A stretch of 64,000 nucleotides of DNA from Adlercreutzia sp. ZJ176 (GTDB lineage Bacteria; Actinomycetota; Coriobacteriia; Coriobacteriales; Eggerthellaceae). Below are positions 26,991-35,084 of the stretch, one piece after another. Position 1 is the stretch's first letter. Each line of letters opens with the position of its first letter. The notes under the pieces are model-generated. The model saw nothing but the letters and a program-made list of their open reading frames with translations, ran no database searches and was not told the origin of the DNA. Made by a program: the position numbers and the translations under genes. The stretch lies in contig NZ_JAAKEC010000005.1 in NCBI RefSeq assembly GCF_011038975.1, positions 62,001-126,000 of the forward strand. Direction: 5' to 3'.

Positions 26991-27221
26991 CTGCCAATCG
27001 TCGCGAAAGGCCAGCTGCGGCTTTGCCAATACGCAGCCCAGTGCAAGGTGCGAGCTTAGCGCTCACCCGTACCTGCAGAAACCCTTGGCGGGTCCCTTTG
27101 CTACTTAAACCTACTAGGACCCACTCGGACCGCCTGGTCCCGCACAACGCGATTTGCGCCTACCTATAGCGAGGCAGCACCGGCAGTGAGATAATGTTAG
27201 CCCGGCCACAGAAAGGGCACC

Positions 27222-28232
27222 ATGAACGAAGTCGAGACCACGACCTGCGAGCGCCTGCTCGACAAGTCCCAGGAGGCATTCCTGCTCGCCGTAGAGCTCT
27301 ACAACCGCCCCACGATCCGCTACCACGCAGAGGGGTGCTGCTTCTTCCTGTGCAACGCGTGGGAGCTCATGCTGAAGGCGTACATCATCCGCACGATGGG
27401 CTACGAGGCCGCATACTACCCAGGCAGCGACCGCACGCTCTCGCTCTCGGACTGCCTGAAGAAGGTATTTACCAACGAGAACGACCCGCTGCGCCTCAAC
27501 ATGGAGGTCGTGGGCGAGTTTCGCAACACCAGCACCCACTTCGTCACCGACGAGTACGAGCTGTTCTACGGCCCCATATTGCAGGAGTGCGTGAAGTTCT
27601 ACGAGAAGAAGCTGCGCGAGCTCCACGGCATCGAGATCAGCGACCGCATCCCCGAGAACTACCTGGCGCTGTCGGTGCGCCGGGGTGACGTGGACTACGA
27701 CGTCATCAAGGCACGCTACCCGCGCGAAGTGGTGGAGAAGATGCTTGAGCTCGGCTCCTCGATCGTCGCGAGTCGTCCAAGTGGTGCGGGCATCGGCTAC
27801 GCCACAGAGCTACGTCTCACCAAGAAGAAGGGCGAGGGCATCCCTGTTCGCCTCGCGAATGACGCAGACGCGGCGGTGTCCATCCTTCACTCGCTCACGG
27901 ACCCCATCAACAAGTACACATACCGTACGAAGAGGGGCGCGGGCTTCATCAGACGCAAACTCGGCAAGGAAGGCATCACTCTTCTAGTTAAGGGGAAGCC
28001 GAAGGAGTTCAACACGTTCCATTTTGGCGTGTTCGTCGACTTCTATAACATGAAGGGCAACGACGCATATTCATACAACCTGTCCCTCAGCGACGAGCAG
28101 CCCAGCTGGGGGTACTCGCAGCAGGCCATCGATCTAATGCTCCAAGAGATTAGACGAGACCCCGAGTATGTCATTGACAGCATGCGCGTCGAGCTATCCA
28201 AGCGTAAGTCAAGGGAGAAGAAGAGCCGCTAA
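27222..28232 (+). CDS. DUF3644 domain protein
   Basis: A 336-residue protein whose N-terminal 200 residues match DUF3644 (LDKSQEAFLLAVELYNRPTI, then CFFLCNAWELMLKAYIIR). The family is all-helical, HEPN-like in appearance and frequent in defence islands; its role is not established. I see a possible HEPN-like Rx4-6H element (RNTSTHF at about residue 101), which would suggest RNase activity, but this is speculative. The C-terminal part is unrecognised and ends in a basic Lys/Arg tail. AAAGGG 6 bp before the ATG supports the start. It is transcribed alone. Confidence 0.75.
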   Translation: MNEVETTTCERLLDKSQEAFLLAVELYNRPTIRYHAEGCCFFLCNAWELMLKAYIIRTMGYEAAYYPGSDRTLSLSDCLKKVFTNENDPLRLNMEVVGEFRNTSTHFVTDEYELFYGPILQECVKFYEKKLRELHGIEISDRIPENYLALSVRRGDVDYDVIKARYPREVVEKMLELGSSIVASRPSGAGIGYATELRLTKKKGEGIPVRLANDADAAVSILHSLTDPINKYTYRTKRGAGFIRRKLGKEGITLLVKGKPKEFNTFHFGVFVDFYNMKGNDAYSYNLSLSDEQPSWGYSQQAIDLMLQEIRRDPEYVIDSMRVELSKRKSREKKSR

Positions 28233-29316
28233 GCAGCAGGAAAGCCGACCCCAGGAGCAAGGGAATTCTAAGCGATCCGAAGATGCCTACCCCCATTCGG
28301 GAACCCAGCTTTATTCCACCCAAGTCGGCTTCACTGTAGCAGGATTCTACCACGCAGAATCGCACTTTAGAACCCTTGCTGAAGTATTGTCATCCTCATC
28401 TCCATAAGCGGCCAGCTGCTCGTTAGCGCTCTTCCTCGGCCCGTTCGTCCACACCTTGACAGTTTTCGCTGTTTAGTTGGTTGCTGGTGCCGAACCCTTG
28501 AAGTTTACTCTGCCCCCAAATTACCCCAAGTCCCCAAGAAGCTGTCCCAAGGAAAAAGAAGCCATGTAACAAGCCGATGACCTAGCATCTACTCAGACAT
28601 CGGCCCCGACACCAAGAAGGCCGCGGTTGCCAAAGTGCAGGACTGCTTCAATATGGACTTCTTTGCTCTTCCAAATTAGAAGAGCAAAACCGGGGAGACG
28701 CGGTAGCAGGCGAACGCCGCCTTACGCATATAGCGAGCAGGGCGTGGCGATGCTCTCGACGGTCCTCAAAAGCGAGACGGCCGTGACGGATCCCAGGGCC
28801 AGACAGAAGGGGACGACCCACAGGCCGTCCCCAGAGAGCTCGTGCGCCGTTGCGCCTGACATACGTCAAGGGCTTCGATCTAGATACCGGATAGATGATG
28901 GTCAGCCAGCAGAGGGGCTACTTCCGGTGCATTCTCGTGCCTCCTGACGCTTCGCATCAGTGCGGAGTTGTCGCTCGGCACCTTCGTAGCCGTCTTGACG
29001 TGCCCGGTGTTGTTGAAGTCGAAGCATGCAAGACCGAGCCCGCACAAATCGCCGAGCAGCTGAAGCGGAACGCGAAACGCCTGAAACACGTCGAAGCGAC
29101 CTGCGACAAGACGAAGGCGCCATTCTCGGTCACCCAGTCCAGGCGCGGCGTTCGCGCCTCCTTCATCGCTCGGAGGGCACTGCGGCTGGCAGCACGCCGA
29201 TTGACGCCAACGAAGCCCCGAAGGGCTCCGAAGAGGTTCCGAAGAACTCCCAAGCAGACTGTCTAATCTTCTTTGACTGCCGAATGGGTAACTCAAAGAG
29301 ACAGCGCTTCGGCTCT
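28233..29316. other. 1.1-kb stretch of gene debris
   Basis: No intact gene can be supported. The middle holds an ORF6N-domain fragment (listed separately). The part from 28895 to 29266 has an open plus-strand frame with basic content but no SD or recognisable domain. The stretch probably records past insertions between the DUF3644 gene and the DUF5674 pair. Confidence 0.5.
28669..28785 (+). pseudogene. ORF6N-domain fragment
   Basis: The translation contains RTPPYAYSEQGVAMLSTVLK, the core signature of ORF6N domains of phage antirepressor-type proteins, preceded by a degraded RRGSRR. No intact start or C-terminal domain is present. It is a remnant of a prophage or mobile-element gene. Confidence 0.6.
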
Positions 29317-29679
29317 TCACTCACGCTGCTCCTCCCGATCATGATCTTCGCTCGTTCCCTTGCGAGCAGCTATGGCGAAGCTTGCGAAATAGCGCTCAAG
29401 AGCGTCAGCGTCTTCGTCAAAGGCCCCGTCAGAGAATAAGCGCGCGAACTCTTCCCGAGCAAGCAAGACCTCTCGCAGGCGGGGCGACTGTCGATCAGCA
29501 AGGCACTCCACGGTAGCGTCAAAGAGGTCGAAGGCCCGATCCATCGCGCCTTGCCTCCGCTTATCATTACCCGACCTATGCGCCTTGATCGCGCGACCCA
29601 CCTCGGAGCCGATGTTGCCCATCTGCTCGAAGATGGTATAGCGGCCCCAAGCCCCCCGGTCAACCTGATAGCTAGCCAT
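29317..29679 (-). CDS. Small helical protein paired with DUF5674
   Basis: A 120-residue, mostly helical, unrecognised protein (YTIFEQMGNIGSEVGRAIKA, then GAMDRAFDLFDATVECL). The ATG at 29679 overlaps the stop of the DUF5674 gene by 8 bp, so the two form a coupled pair, the layout of a toxin-antitoxin module or a two-subunit complex. The function is unknown and the pairing is the main clue. Confidence 0.6.
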   Translation of the reverse strand: MASYQVDRGAWGRYTIFEQMGNIGSEVGRAIKAHRSGNDKRRQGAMDRAFDLFDATVECLADRQSPRLREVLLAREEFARLFSDGAFDEDADALERYFASFAIAARKGTSEDHDREEQRE

Positions 29680-30013
29680 TGACGACGCCATCCACGATGT
29701 CGCGAATGCGCACCTGAAGCGCTTCGTCGTCAACGCCGCGCGACCTGTTATTCTGAGCAGGCCGTATGTTGATCATGGAGTCGAACTCCACGAAGTCGTC
29801 CGTTCCATAATCGTCAGGATAGAGATTGATGCCCCAGAGATTCTCCTGAAGGGACCCCCGCTCAAGCAGGAACTGCTCCTCGTCAACATGCATAGGCGCA
29901 TCGACGACCAGCAGACCCTCCTCGACATCGACAACAGCTTTCACAAGCTCGTCGTACATGCTTTGCGCCATTAGGCGAAGTTCCTCGATCGTGATGGCTT
30001 CAGCGAGCTTCAT
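29672..30013 (-). CDS. DUF5674 family protein
   Basis: A 113-residue protein whose family features are ELVKAVVDVEEGLLVVDAPM and LLERGSLQENLWGINLYPD. AGGAGG 5 bp before ATG 30013 fixes the start; the longer frame to 30073 is not used. The function of DUF5674 is unknown. It is first in a two-gene operon, and lies next to the attL end of the integrative element, downstream of the old tRNA terminator. Confidence 0.8.
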   Translation of the reverse strand: MKLAEAITIEELRLMAQSMYDELVKAVVDVEEGLLVVDAPMHVDEEQFLLERGSLQENLWGINLYPDDYGTDDFVEFDSMINIRPAQNNRSRGVDDEALQVRIRDIVDGVVNG

Positions 30014-30061
30014 GAAGACCTCCTGAAAATCAGGCATAAAAACGAGCTCGTTGTATAAAAA

Positions 30062-30087
30062 GGCTGGGAGCAAAAAGGCTCCCAGCC
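30062..30087 (-). terminator. Original terminator of the tRNA-fMet gene
   Basis: GGCTGGGAGC / GCTCCCAGCC stem (10 bp, 6-base loop), followed on the minus strand by TTTTTATAC. It lies just past the 3' end of the truncated tRNA copy, so before insertion of the element it must have ended the tRNA-fMet transcript. Confidence 0.8.
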
Positions 30088-30097
30088 CTGAAGTCTT

Positions 30098-30142
30098 TGG
30101 TCGCGGGGGCAGGATTTGAACCTACGACCTCCGGGTTATGAG
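30098..30142. repeat. attL: 3' part of tRNA-fMet
   Basis: 45 bp match the 3' end of the intact tRNA-fMet gene (40998-41042) with two differences (30111 and 30123) that together exchange one base pair of the T stem. It marks the left end of the integrated element, next to the integrase gene. Confidence 0.9.
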
Positions 30143-30188
30143 ATAAAATAAAGTCGTATTATTGTAGTCGTCGGCTTCATTATAATGG

Positions 30189-30203
30189 TACAAATATATT
30201 GTA
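30189..30203. promoter_or_regulatory. Putative RHH operator in the int promoter
   Basis: TACAAATATATTGTA is a near palindrome that closely matches TACAATATATTGTA at 37169-37182 upstream of the element's ribbon-helix-helix gene. It lies 140 bp before int, so the same regulator may control both integration and its own operon. Confidence 0.5.
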
Positions 30204-30251
30204 TGAACTGGGGTTTGTCAAATCGCCTACCTGGGAGGCTATGTTATATTG

Positions 30252-30292
30252 TTCGCCCCATTTTCGCCCCAATATCTCCTTTGTTCGCCCCA
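30252..30292. repeat. Left arm-type integrase sites
   Basis: Three direct copies of TTCGCCCCA (30252-30260, 30263-30271, 30284-30292) lie between attL and int. The same motif recurs at the right end (40903-40951). This is the pattern of arm sites for a two-domain tyrosine recombinase. Confidence 0.65.
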
Positions 30293-30343
30293 TTTTTGAT
30301 AAAATAAGGTCGTTGATAAATATGACCAAATCGGAGCGGCAAA

Positions 30344-31807
30344 ATGAGCAGACGGATAGAGATACTTACCGACCCGGAGATACGAAAACTCAAAAGGGGC
30401 GGCTATTCCGTGAGGTTTCGCATTCCCCCACATCACGGACTGCCGGAGAGCAAAAGCCCCAGGCGAAAACTCCAAGTGAGGAGTATCGGTGCTGCTCGCA
30501 AAGAGGCGGAGAACTACCGAAGGGAACTCGAAGACGAGATAAACGATTACAGGAACATAACCAACATCACCTTCGGGGATTATCTGAAACGATGGCACGA
30601 AGACAGGGTCGAGATGGGCGAAAGAGCCATCGGAACTTTGGAAGTCGAAGAACTCTACATCAGGCAAATAGACGAAACAGCCCTCGCAAGGATAGAACTC
30701 AAGGAGATTGACGAGAACGACCTCGACAACTTCAAAAAGGAGAACAAGAGGCTGGGACGGTCAAATGACAGGCAGGACAAACTGCTGAAACTGGTGAAGC
30801 AGGTGCTGAAGCACGCCGAAGTTCGGAGGGAAATCAAACACAACCCGAGCGGAGCGGTCGAGAACATAAAGAGAGACATCAAGGACAAGCGGAAAGCCCT
30901 CACACGGGAAGACCAGCAACGCCTGATAGAGGCATTGGAAAGCGAAGACATTACGGGCAAGACCGTCGTGGTTCGCATAGCGTTCTCAACTGGTTTCAGG
31001 CGCGGAGAGTGCTTGGGACTTCAATGGGGAGACATCGACTTCAAAAAGAAGACGATAAACCTCACACGCCAACTGACCTCGAAGGGCGAATACGCACCCC
31101 CGAAGTTCGGGGGAAGCGGGGTCATACCCATCGGAGACGGTCTCGTTCGCTATCTTCGCCGTTGGAAGGAAAAGACCTCGAGGCAGTTCTACAGAGGCGG
31201 GCGTGTGCCGAAGGAAAGCCCCGTGTGCCGGAACAACAACGGCAAGCAACTACAAGCGGCGAACTTTGACAAATGGCGGCGTGATTGGTTCGTAGAACAC
31301 GGGTTGGGAGAATACACCGAGATAAGGGTGAGTTGGGACAGCAAGGGACGCAAGCGATACCACAAGACCGGCTATAAGGGCTATCGCCTACACGAGTTGC
31401 GGCACACTATGGCAACCGAACTGGTGGGCAATGCCGACCTGAAGACGGCACAGACGATTATGAGGCACACCAACATAAACACGACGGCGGGATATGTTCA
31501 CGAGATAGACGAGAATGTCCGCAATGCCGCCAACCTGCTCGATGATATGAGGGAGAGCGGAAGCGAGCCAAAGCGCAAAGAAGACCAGGTGGCAAAAGAC
31601 GAGAAAAGGTTCAAGGAGGACAGAATAGGCGCTATGGAAAGGGCTTACAAGCGCCAGCACGGCAAATGCGCCGAATGCGGCAAGCGTTTTGAAAAGAGTG
31701 AGATGGTCGGGGGCTTTATTACCTCTTTGTCCAAAGACGGCATTCAGACAACCGGAAACTTCCAACTGCTCTGTAAGGACTGTAATATGAAAATGGCTGT
31801 TCGCTAA
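30344..31807 (+). CDS. int: Tyrosine recombinase/integrase with C-terminal CxxC domain
   Basis: A 487-residue phage-type integrase. The N-terminal arm-binding segment is followed by a SAM-like core-binding domain (ITFGDYLKRWHEDR). The catalytic domain shows Arg in STGFRRGECLGLQW (about 220), HELRHTMATEL (about 350), His in TIMRHTNINTT and the nucleophile Tyr in AGYVHEI. After the usual end, an extra 60 residues hold KCAECGKRF and LLCKDCN, a treble-clef of HNH type that seems to lack the catalytic His. GGAG 8 bp before the ATG supports the start. It should join the element to tRNA-fMet through the 45-bp att core. Confidence 0.9.
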   Translation: MSRRIEILTDPEIRKLKRGGYSVRFRIPPHHGLPESKSPRRKLQVRSIGAARKEAENYRRELEDEINDYRNITNITFGDYLKRWHEDRVEMGERAIGTLEVEELYIRQIDETALARIELKEIDENDLDNFKKENKRLGRSNDRQDKLLKLVKQVLKHAEVRREIKHNPSGAVENIKRDIKDKRKALTREDQQRLIEALESEDITGKTVVVRIAFSTGFRRGECLGLQWGDIDFKKKTINLTRQLTSKGEYAPPKFGGSGVIPIGDGLVRYLRRWKEKTSRQFYRGGRVPKESPVCRNNNGKQLQAANFDKWRRDWFVEHGLGEYTEIRVSWDSKGRKRYHKTGYKGYRLHELRHTMATELVGNADLKTAQTIMRHTNINTTAGYVHEIDENVRNAANLLDDMRESGSEPKRKEDQVAKDEKRFKEDRIGAMERAYKRQHGKCAECGKRFEKSEMVGGFITSLSKDGIQTTGNFQLLCKDCNMKMAVR

Positions 31808-31870
31808 CAACCATTTCTGGGAAGGACAGCGATGGACAGCAGGGAGAAGTGAGAATGCGAAAGGCGCTCG

Positions 31871-32743
31871 CTACCCGTCGCCCGACTCGTTGAACCACTC
31901 CTTGAACACGGTGGTCTCAAATCCCGCCTTGTCGTTTCTAACCGTCTTGGAAGACGAGAAGGTCTGCTTATGGGACTTCCTATAAGCATTCGCCTCCCGC
32001 TCGCTCATTTGGCGTTTGGTGGGTCTCTTCACGCCTCGTGAGCAACGGTAGATGTTGAAGCCGGCAGGGTATAGGTGAAGCCTCCCGCCCTTGATGACCG
32101 CTTTCTTCTCCCCGTTGACTTCCTTCACATCGTCCCCGCAACCGTCATCGACGAGCACATCGGACAGATAGGCTGAAAGGTATGCCCCAAGGTTGTCCAC
32201 ATCGTCGACCTTGGAGACCTTCGTAAAGCCGTGCCGCCATATCCGCCCAATGTCGTCGTTGGGAAGGAACGGGGCTTTGCCCCGGTAGAAGAGAAGCAGA
32301 TGGAAATGGAAGCGCTGCTTCCCGTCCGGCGTCTCGCTCGGGGCGTTCGGCTCGCACACGACGAGGTATTCGGGCTTCTCAAAGCCGTTCTTTGAACTCC
32401 ACCTGACGAACCTCTTCCAAAATGCGGAGAAGTCCTTGTAGAGTCGTTCCGTGTCGTCCTGCGGCTCGGCGTAGGTGAGCGTGATGAACCGCACCTTCCC
32501 AGGGTCAGCCGAGTTGGCGTTGACTATGCCCCTGATGGTGGCGAAGGTCCTCAACAGGGAGCGATGGCATTGGGAACGGTTGACGCTTCTCTCCCCGTAT
32601 TCGCATATCTCGCCGGTCGTAAGGTTCACATACTCGTTCGCTGAAATCTTCTTCGCCCTACAGGTTTTGTTCGCTTTCGTCGTTTGGGTGATTATCGTTA
32701 TGTTCCCCTGTCGCTCAAATGTGGTGTATAGCGTGTCTTCCAT
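31871..32743 (-). CDS. Rolling-circle replication initiator (HUH endonuclease)
   Basis: A 290-residue protein with the three HUH motifs in order: FITLTYAEP (about residue 95), the metal-binding FHFHLLLF (about 155) and YLSAYLSD with candidate nicking tyrosines (about 200). This is the REP_ORF2/G2P-like rolling-circle replication family. In an AICE it would copy the excised circle or provide the strand for transfer. It lies opposite to int, with its end near the int stop. An imperfect hairpin region upstream (32782-32829) is a candidate origin. Confidence 0.8.
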   Translation of the reverse strand: MEDTLYTTFERQGNITIITQTTKANKTCRAKKISANEYVNLTTGEICEYGERSVNRSQCHRSLLRTFATIRGIVNANSADPGKVRFITLTYAEPQDDTERLYKDFSAFWKRFVRWSSKNGFEKPEYLVVCEPNAPSETPDGKQRFHFHLLLFYRGKAPFLPNDDIGRIWRHGFTKVSKVDDVDNLGAYLSAYLSDVLVDDGCGDDVKEVNGEKKAVIKGGRLHLYPAGFNIYRCSRGVKRPTKRQMSEREANAYRKSHKQTFSSSKTVRNDKAGFETTVFKEWFNESGDG

Positions 32744-32781
32744 TTGAAACGGCGCAATCTGTGTAGGTAATCAAGTAAAGG

Positions 32782-32829
32782 GAGCGGCTTGCTTCGGACT
32801 TGGCTTCGCCGCCCTGCGCAACCGCTCCA
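32782..32829. repeat. Inverted repeat upstream of rep
   Basis: GGAGCGG (32782-32788) and CCGCTCC (32823-32829) enclose 34 bases with further local pairing, in the 92-bp gap before rep. It could be a replication-origin hairpin or a terminator for the upstream small gene. Position only. Confidence 0.35.
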
Positions 32830-32835
32830 AGAAGC

Positions 32836-33033
32836 CTATCTATGGCTTTCAATCCAGTTCTCGCACTGCTCTTTCGCCCCAACGAACTCGACCCTTCCGG
32901 TGTCGTTGTCTACGACCTCGCAATATCTATCGTCTGCGGTTTCAACAATGCTGTATTTTGGTGGTGTCCTCTTGCCTCCAGAGCAAGCCCACAGAAGCAG
33001 TATCAGGGCTATCGCCCCTGCCAGGTATTCCAT
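32836..33033 (-). CDS. Small membrane or lipoprotein-like protein
   Basis: A 65-residue protein: residues 3-17 are hydrophobic and end in WACSGG, which may act as an anchor or a lipobox; the rest is a small soluble domain (KYSIVETADDRYCEVVDNDT). It starts 4 bp after the HTH gene with AGGA/GGGAG upstream, so it belongs to the translocase operon. Family not recognised. Confidence 0.55.
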   Translation of the reverse strand: MEYLAGAIALILLLWACSGGKRTPPKYSIVETADDRYCEVVDNDTGRVEFVGAKEQCENWIESHR

Positions 33034-33037
33034 AGTC

Positions 33038-33208
33038 CTACGCTCCCTTCATAAGCCTTTTCACGGCGGAGATGGTGGCGCTGCTGGTGCTCAACTCCTG
33101 CTCTATCTCCCTGTATGTCTTTCCTTCGTTGATTGCCTTGGCAATCGCCTCCCTCTTTACCTGCTTATCCACCTCGTGTCTGTATAGGTAGTCTCTCTTC
33201 TTTTCCAT
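33038..33208 (-). CDS. 56-residue helix-turn-helix protein
   Basis: The frame encodes a short Lys-rich protein whose second half, EAIAKAINEGKTYREIEQEL followed by STSSATISAVKRLMKGA, is a typical helix-turn-helix of the TrpR/sigma-like kind. AAGGA 9 bp before ATG 33208 is a good SD. It overlaps the 3' end of the translocase gene by 44 bp. A small HTH at this place may be the excisionase or a transfer regulator. Confidence 0.65.
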   Translation of the reverse strand: MEKKRDYLYRHEVDKQVKREAIAKAINEGKTYREIEQELSTSSATISAVKRLMKGA

Positions 33209-34514
33209 AGTCGGTGTCCTTCGGTCTCAAATGCCTTGTCTCCTCGGCAATCCTCTTTTCCGTCCTCTCGTCTATGTATGCCGCCTTGAACAGGCGGGGC
33301 TTCTCCATATGCCCCTCGCAAAAGATGTAGCCGACCCCTTTTGACGAGATGGGTATCTCACAACTCGGCGCTTCGTCCGCCCTCGTGTCGAAGAGCATTT
33401 CGTCGCTCCTTGCGTCCCCGCTGCTGAACCCCAGCAGGTTCGAGGTCAAAAGAGAGCGGGTTGTGGTGTCGACGAGACCCGACATAAAACGCTGGGTGAT
33501 GAGGAATATGCTCATTCCGTATGCTGCGTTCCTGCTCGCCGCCCTGAAGACCGCCCTGTCGACCTCGTCCCCGACCTTGCGGGGCTTCTTGCCGTCCGGG
33601 TCTTCCACTACCGAGGTTCGCAAGATGGCGTATTCGTCGATAATCAGCGTTATGTGGGGAAGGTCGTCGGAGAACTGCTCAATCTTCTTCAGCCCGTGCT
33701 CCAGGCAGTAGGCTTTGCGCCTCTCCGCTTCATCGTTCAGCGAGTTTACGACATTGAGGACATCTACCGGGTCGTCGTGTAGTTCCGCCCTGTCCTCGTA
33801 TGCCCTGAAGTCCATTATCTTGTTCGAGCAGACTATCAGGCGCTCGTTCTCCAGCCGGGAGAGCATTGCTATGAAAGACGAGGTGGCAGCCGACTTCCCG
33901 CTGCGGGACTGCCCCGCTATCATTCCGCCCACAACGCCGTCGAGGGTCATATAGGCGGTCTCGCCGGTGGCATACAGCCCTATCGGTATCCTCTCCCTCG
34001 TCGGCTCTTCCCTCAAGTCGTCGAAGAGGACGCTCATAGCCGTAAGCGTCGCAATCTCGGTCTCGGTGTAGAAGACGACCTCGTAGCCGAAGAAGCCCTC
34101 TTCGTTCGGGGGAAGGCGCTCGACATCTGCCCTGACTGCCTTGAATGCGGGCAGGCTCGCCTCGACGATACGCTCCAACCTCTCCTTCGTCGAGCCATAC
34201 CTCATCGGGTGGTAGACGAAGCGTATGGGGTTGTCGTTCAGGCAGTCGAACTGCTCCTCGTCCTGCGGCTCTATGCCGCCCTCTCGCAAGCACTCCGAGA
34301 ACTGCTCCTTCAGGCGCTTCCTGTGCCTGTCCCTCTCGTCTTGCTGTATGGACACCTCGCTTTCGGGGTGTCTGACCGAGTAGTAGATAATGCCGAGCGA
34401 CAGCCAAAGGGGAGCGATGGCGACGGCGTATAGCCCGAAGAGAAGCGATACGCCGCCAACGATAGAGAAGAGCAGGAGGACGGAGAGGCGCAAGTGGTCC
34501 TCAACCCACTCCAT
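33165..34514 (-). CDS. FtsK/TraB-like DNA translocase
   Basis: A 449-residue protein. Two hydrophobic segments (about residues 9-45) anchor the N-terminus. The motor follows with Walker A GMIAGQSRSGKSAATSS (about 200), Walker B ITLIIDEYAIL (about 287) and a later LITQRF strand. One membrane-bound FtsK-like ATPase moving double-stranded DNA is the transfer machine of actinomycete AICEs and Streptomyces plasmids. It fits with the rolling-circle protein and the small OB-like protein encoded just upstream (gap 4 bp). Confidence 0.85.
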   Translation of the reverse strand: MEWVEDHLRLSVLLLFSIVGGVSLLFGLYAVAIAPLWLSLGIIYYSVRHPESEVSIQQDERDRHRKRLKEQFSECLREGGIEPQDEEQFDCLNDNPIRFVYHPMRYGSTKERLERIVEASLPAFKAVRADVERLPPNEEGFFGYEVVFYTETEIATLTAMSVLFDDLREEPTRERIPIGLYATGETAYMTLDGVVGGMIAGQSRSGKSAATSSFIAMLSRLENERLIVCSNKIMDFRAYEDRAELHDDPVDVLNVVNSLNDEAERRKAYCLEHGLKKIEQFSDDLPHITLIIDEYAILRTSVVEDPDGKKPRKVGDEVDRAVFRAASRNAAYGMSIFLITQRFMSGLVDTTTRSLLTSNLLGFSSGDARSDEMLFDTRADEAPSCEIPISSKGVGYIFCEGHMEKPRLFKAAYIDERTEKRIAEETRHLRPKDTDYGKEERLPIQTRGG

Positions 34515-34518
34515 AGCC

Positions 34519-34848
34519 CTACTCCTTCATCTTGCCCATCTTCTCTGCGGAGAACGCAAGTTGGGCTCGGTTGCCGCTGTTGTAGGCGAGGGCGGTCAAT
34601 CCAACGAAGCCGACAGGGGAGAACTCCGGTATCTGCGGCTCTTGGGGAAGGGCAATCTTCACCGTGATGGTCTCGGGCTTCGTCGCCCCCTTCTGCTTGG
34701 CGAGGCACACGACGCCGTAGAGCGGCGTGCCGTTCTCGTCCCTGTCCTGCTCGTTCGTCGCTTCGCCGTCAACATACCTCACTCGTGGCTCTGCGGATAG
34801 GTAGCGGATATAATCAAACCCGCTCTGGTCAACGAATACCCTGTTCAT
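34519..34848 (-). CDS. AICE-type small conserved protein (SCO3933-like)
   Basis: A 109-residue protein. The pattern DRDENGTPLYGVVCLA, then TITVKIALP, VGFVGLTALAYNSGNRAQL and AFSAEKM resembles the short conserved proteins encoded beside the FtsK-like gene in Streptomyces AICEs (annotated as SCO3933-family regulatory proteins). The beta-rich layout suggests an OB-like fold. GGAAGGAA 8 bp before ATG 34848 fixes the start. Similarity was judged by eye only. Confidence 0.5.
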   Translation of the reverse strand: MNRVFVDQSGFDYIRYLSAEPRVRYVDGEATNEQDRDENGTPLYGVVCLAKQKGATKPETITVKIALPQEPQIPEFSPVGFVGLTALAYNSGNRAQLAFSAEKMGKMKE

Positions 34849-34870
34849 CGTAGTATTCCTTCCAATCGTG

Positions 34871-34923
34871 GCAGGGCTTATTCCCTGCTCGCTTTTTGAG
34901 TTTATGGTCCGAAAGCGCTTTCG
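34871..34923. promoter_or_regulatory. Palindromes in the divergent region before the nuclease gene
   Basis: A hairpin GCAGGG-CTTATT-CCCTGC (34871-34888) followed by CTTTTT, and a perfect 14-bp palindrome CGAAAGCGCTTTCG (34910-34923). Both lie in the 236-bp gap between the divergent small protein and the CdiA-CT-like nuclease. Possible operator and attenuator. Confidence 0.4.
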
Positions 34924-35084
34924 CACGAATGGTCGGATTTTGGTTTCAGGTTTGAGCGAGGACGACAGCGAAGCGCTCCTTTCAGGTCCTCCCCAATCGC
35001 ACGAACGCCAGTCCGAAGCCCATTGCCTCCTTCTGCCGGCGAGAGTCCCCTTGCCTATGCGGGGAGGCGGGGTAGAATAAGCGT

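Noticed and set aside
28895-29266. Open plus-strand frame after the ORF6N fragment
   Set aside because: No SD, no recognisable domain and basic low-complexity content; kept only as part of the debris region.
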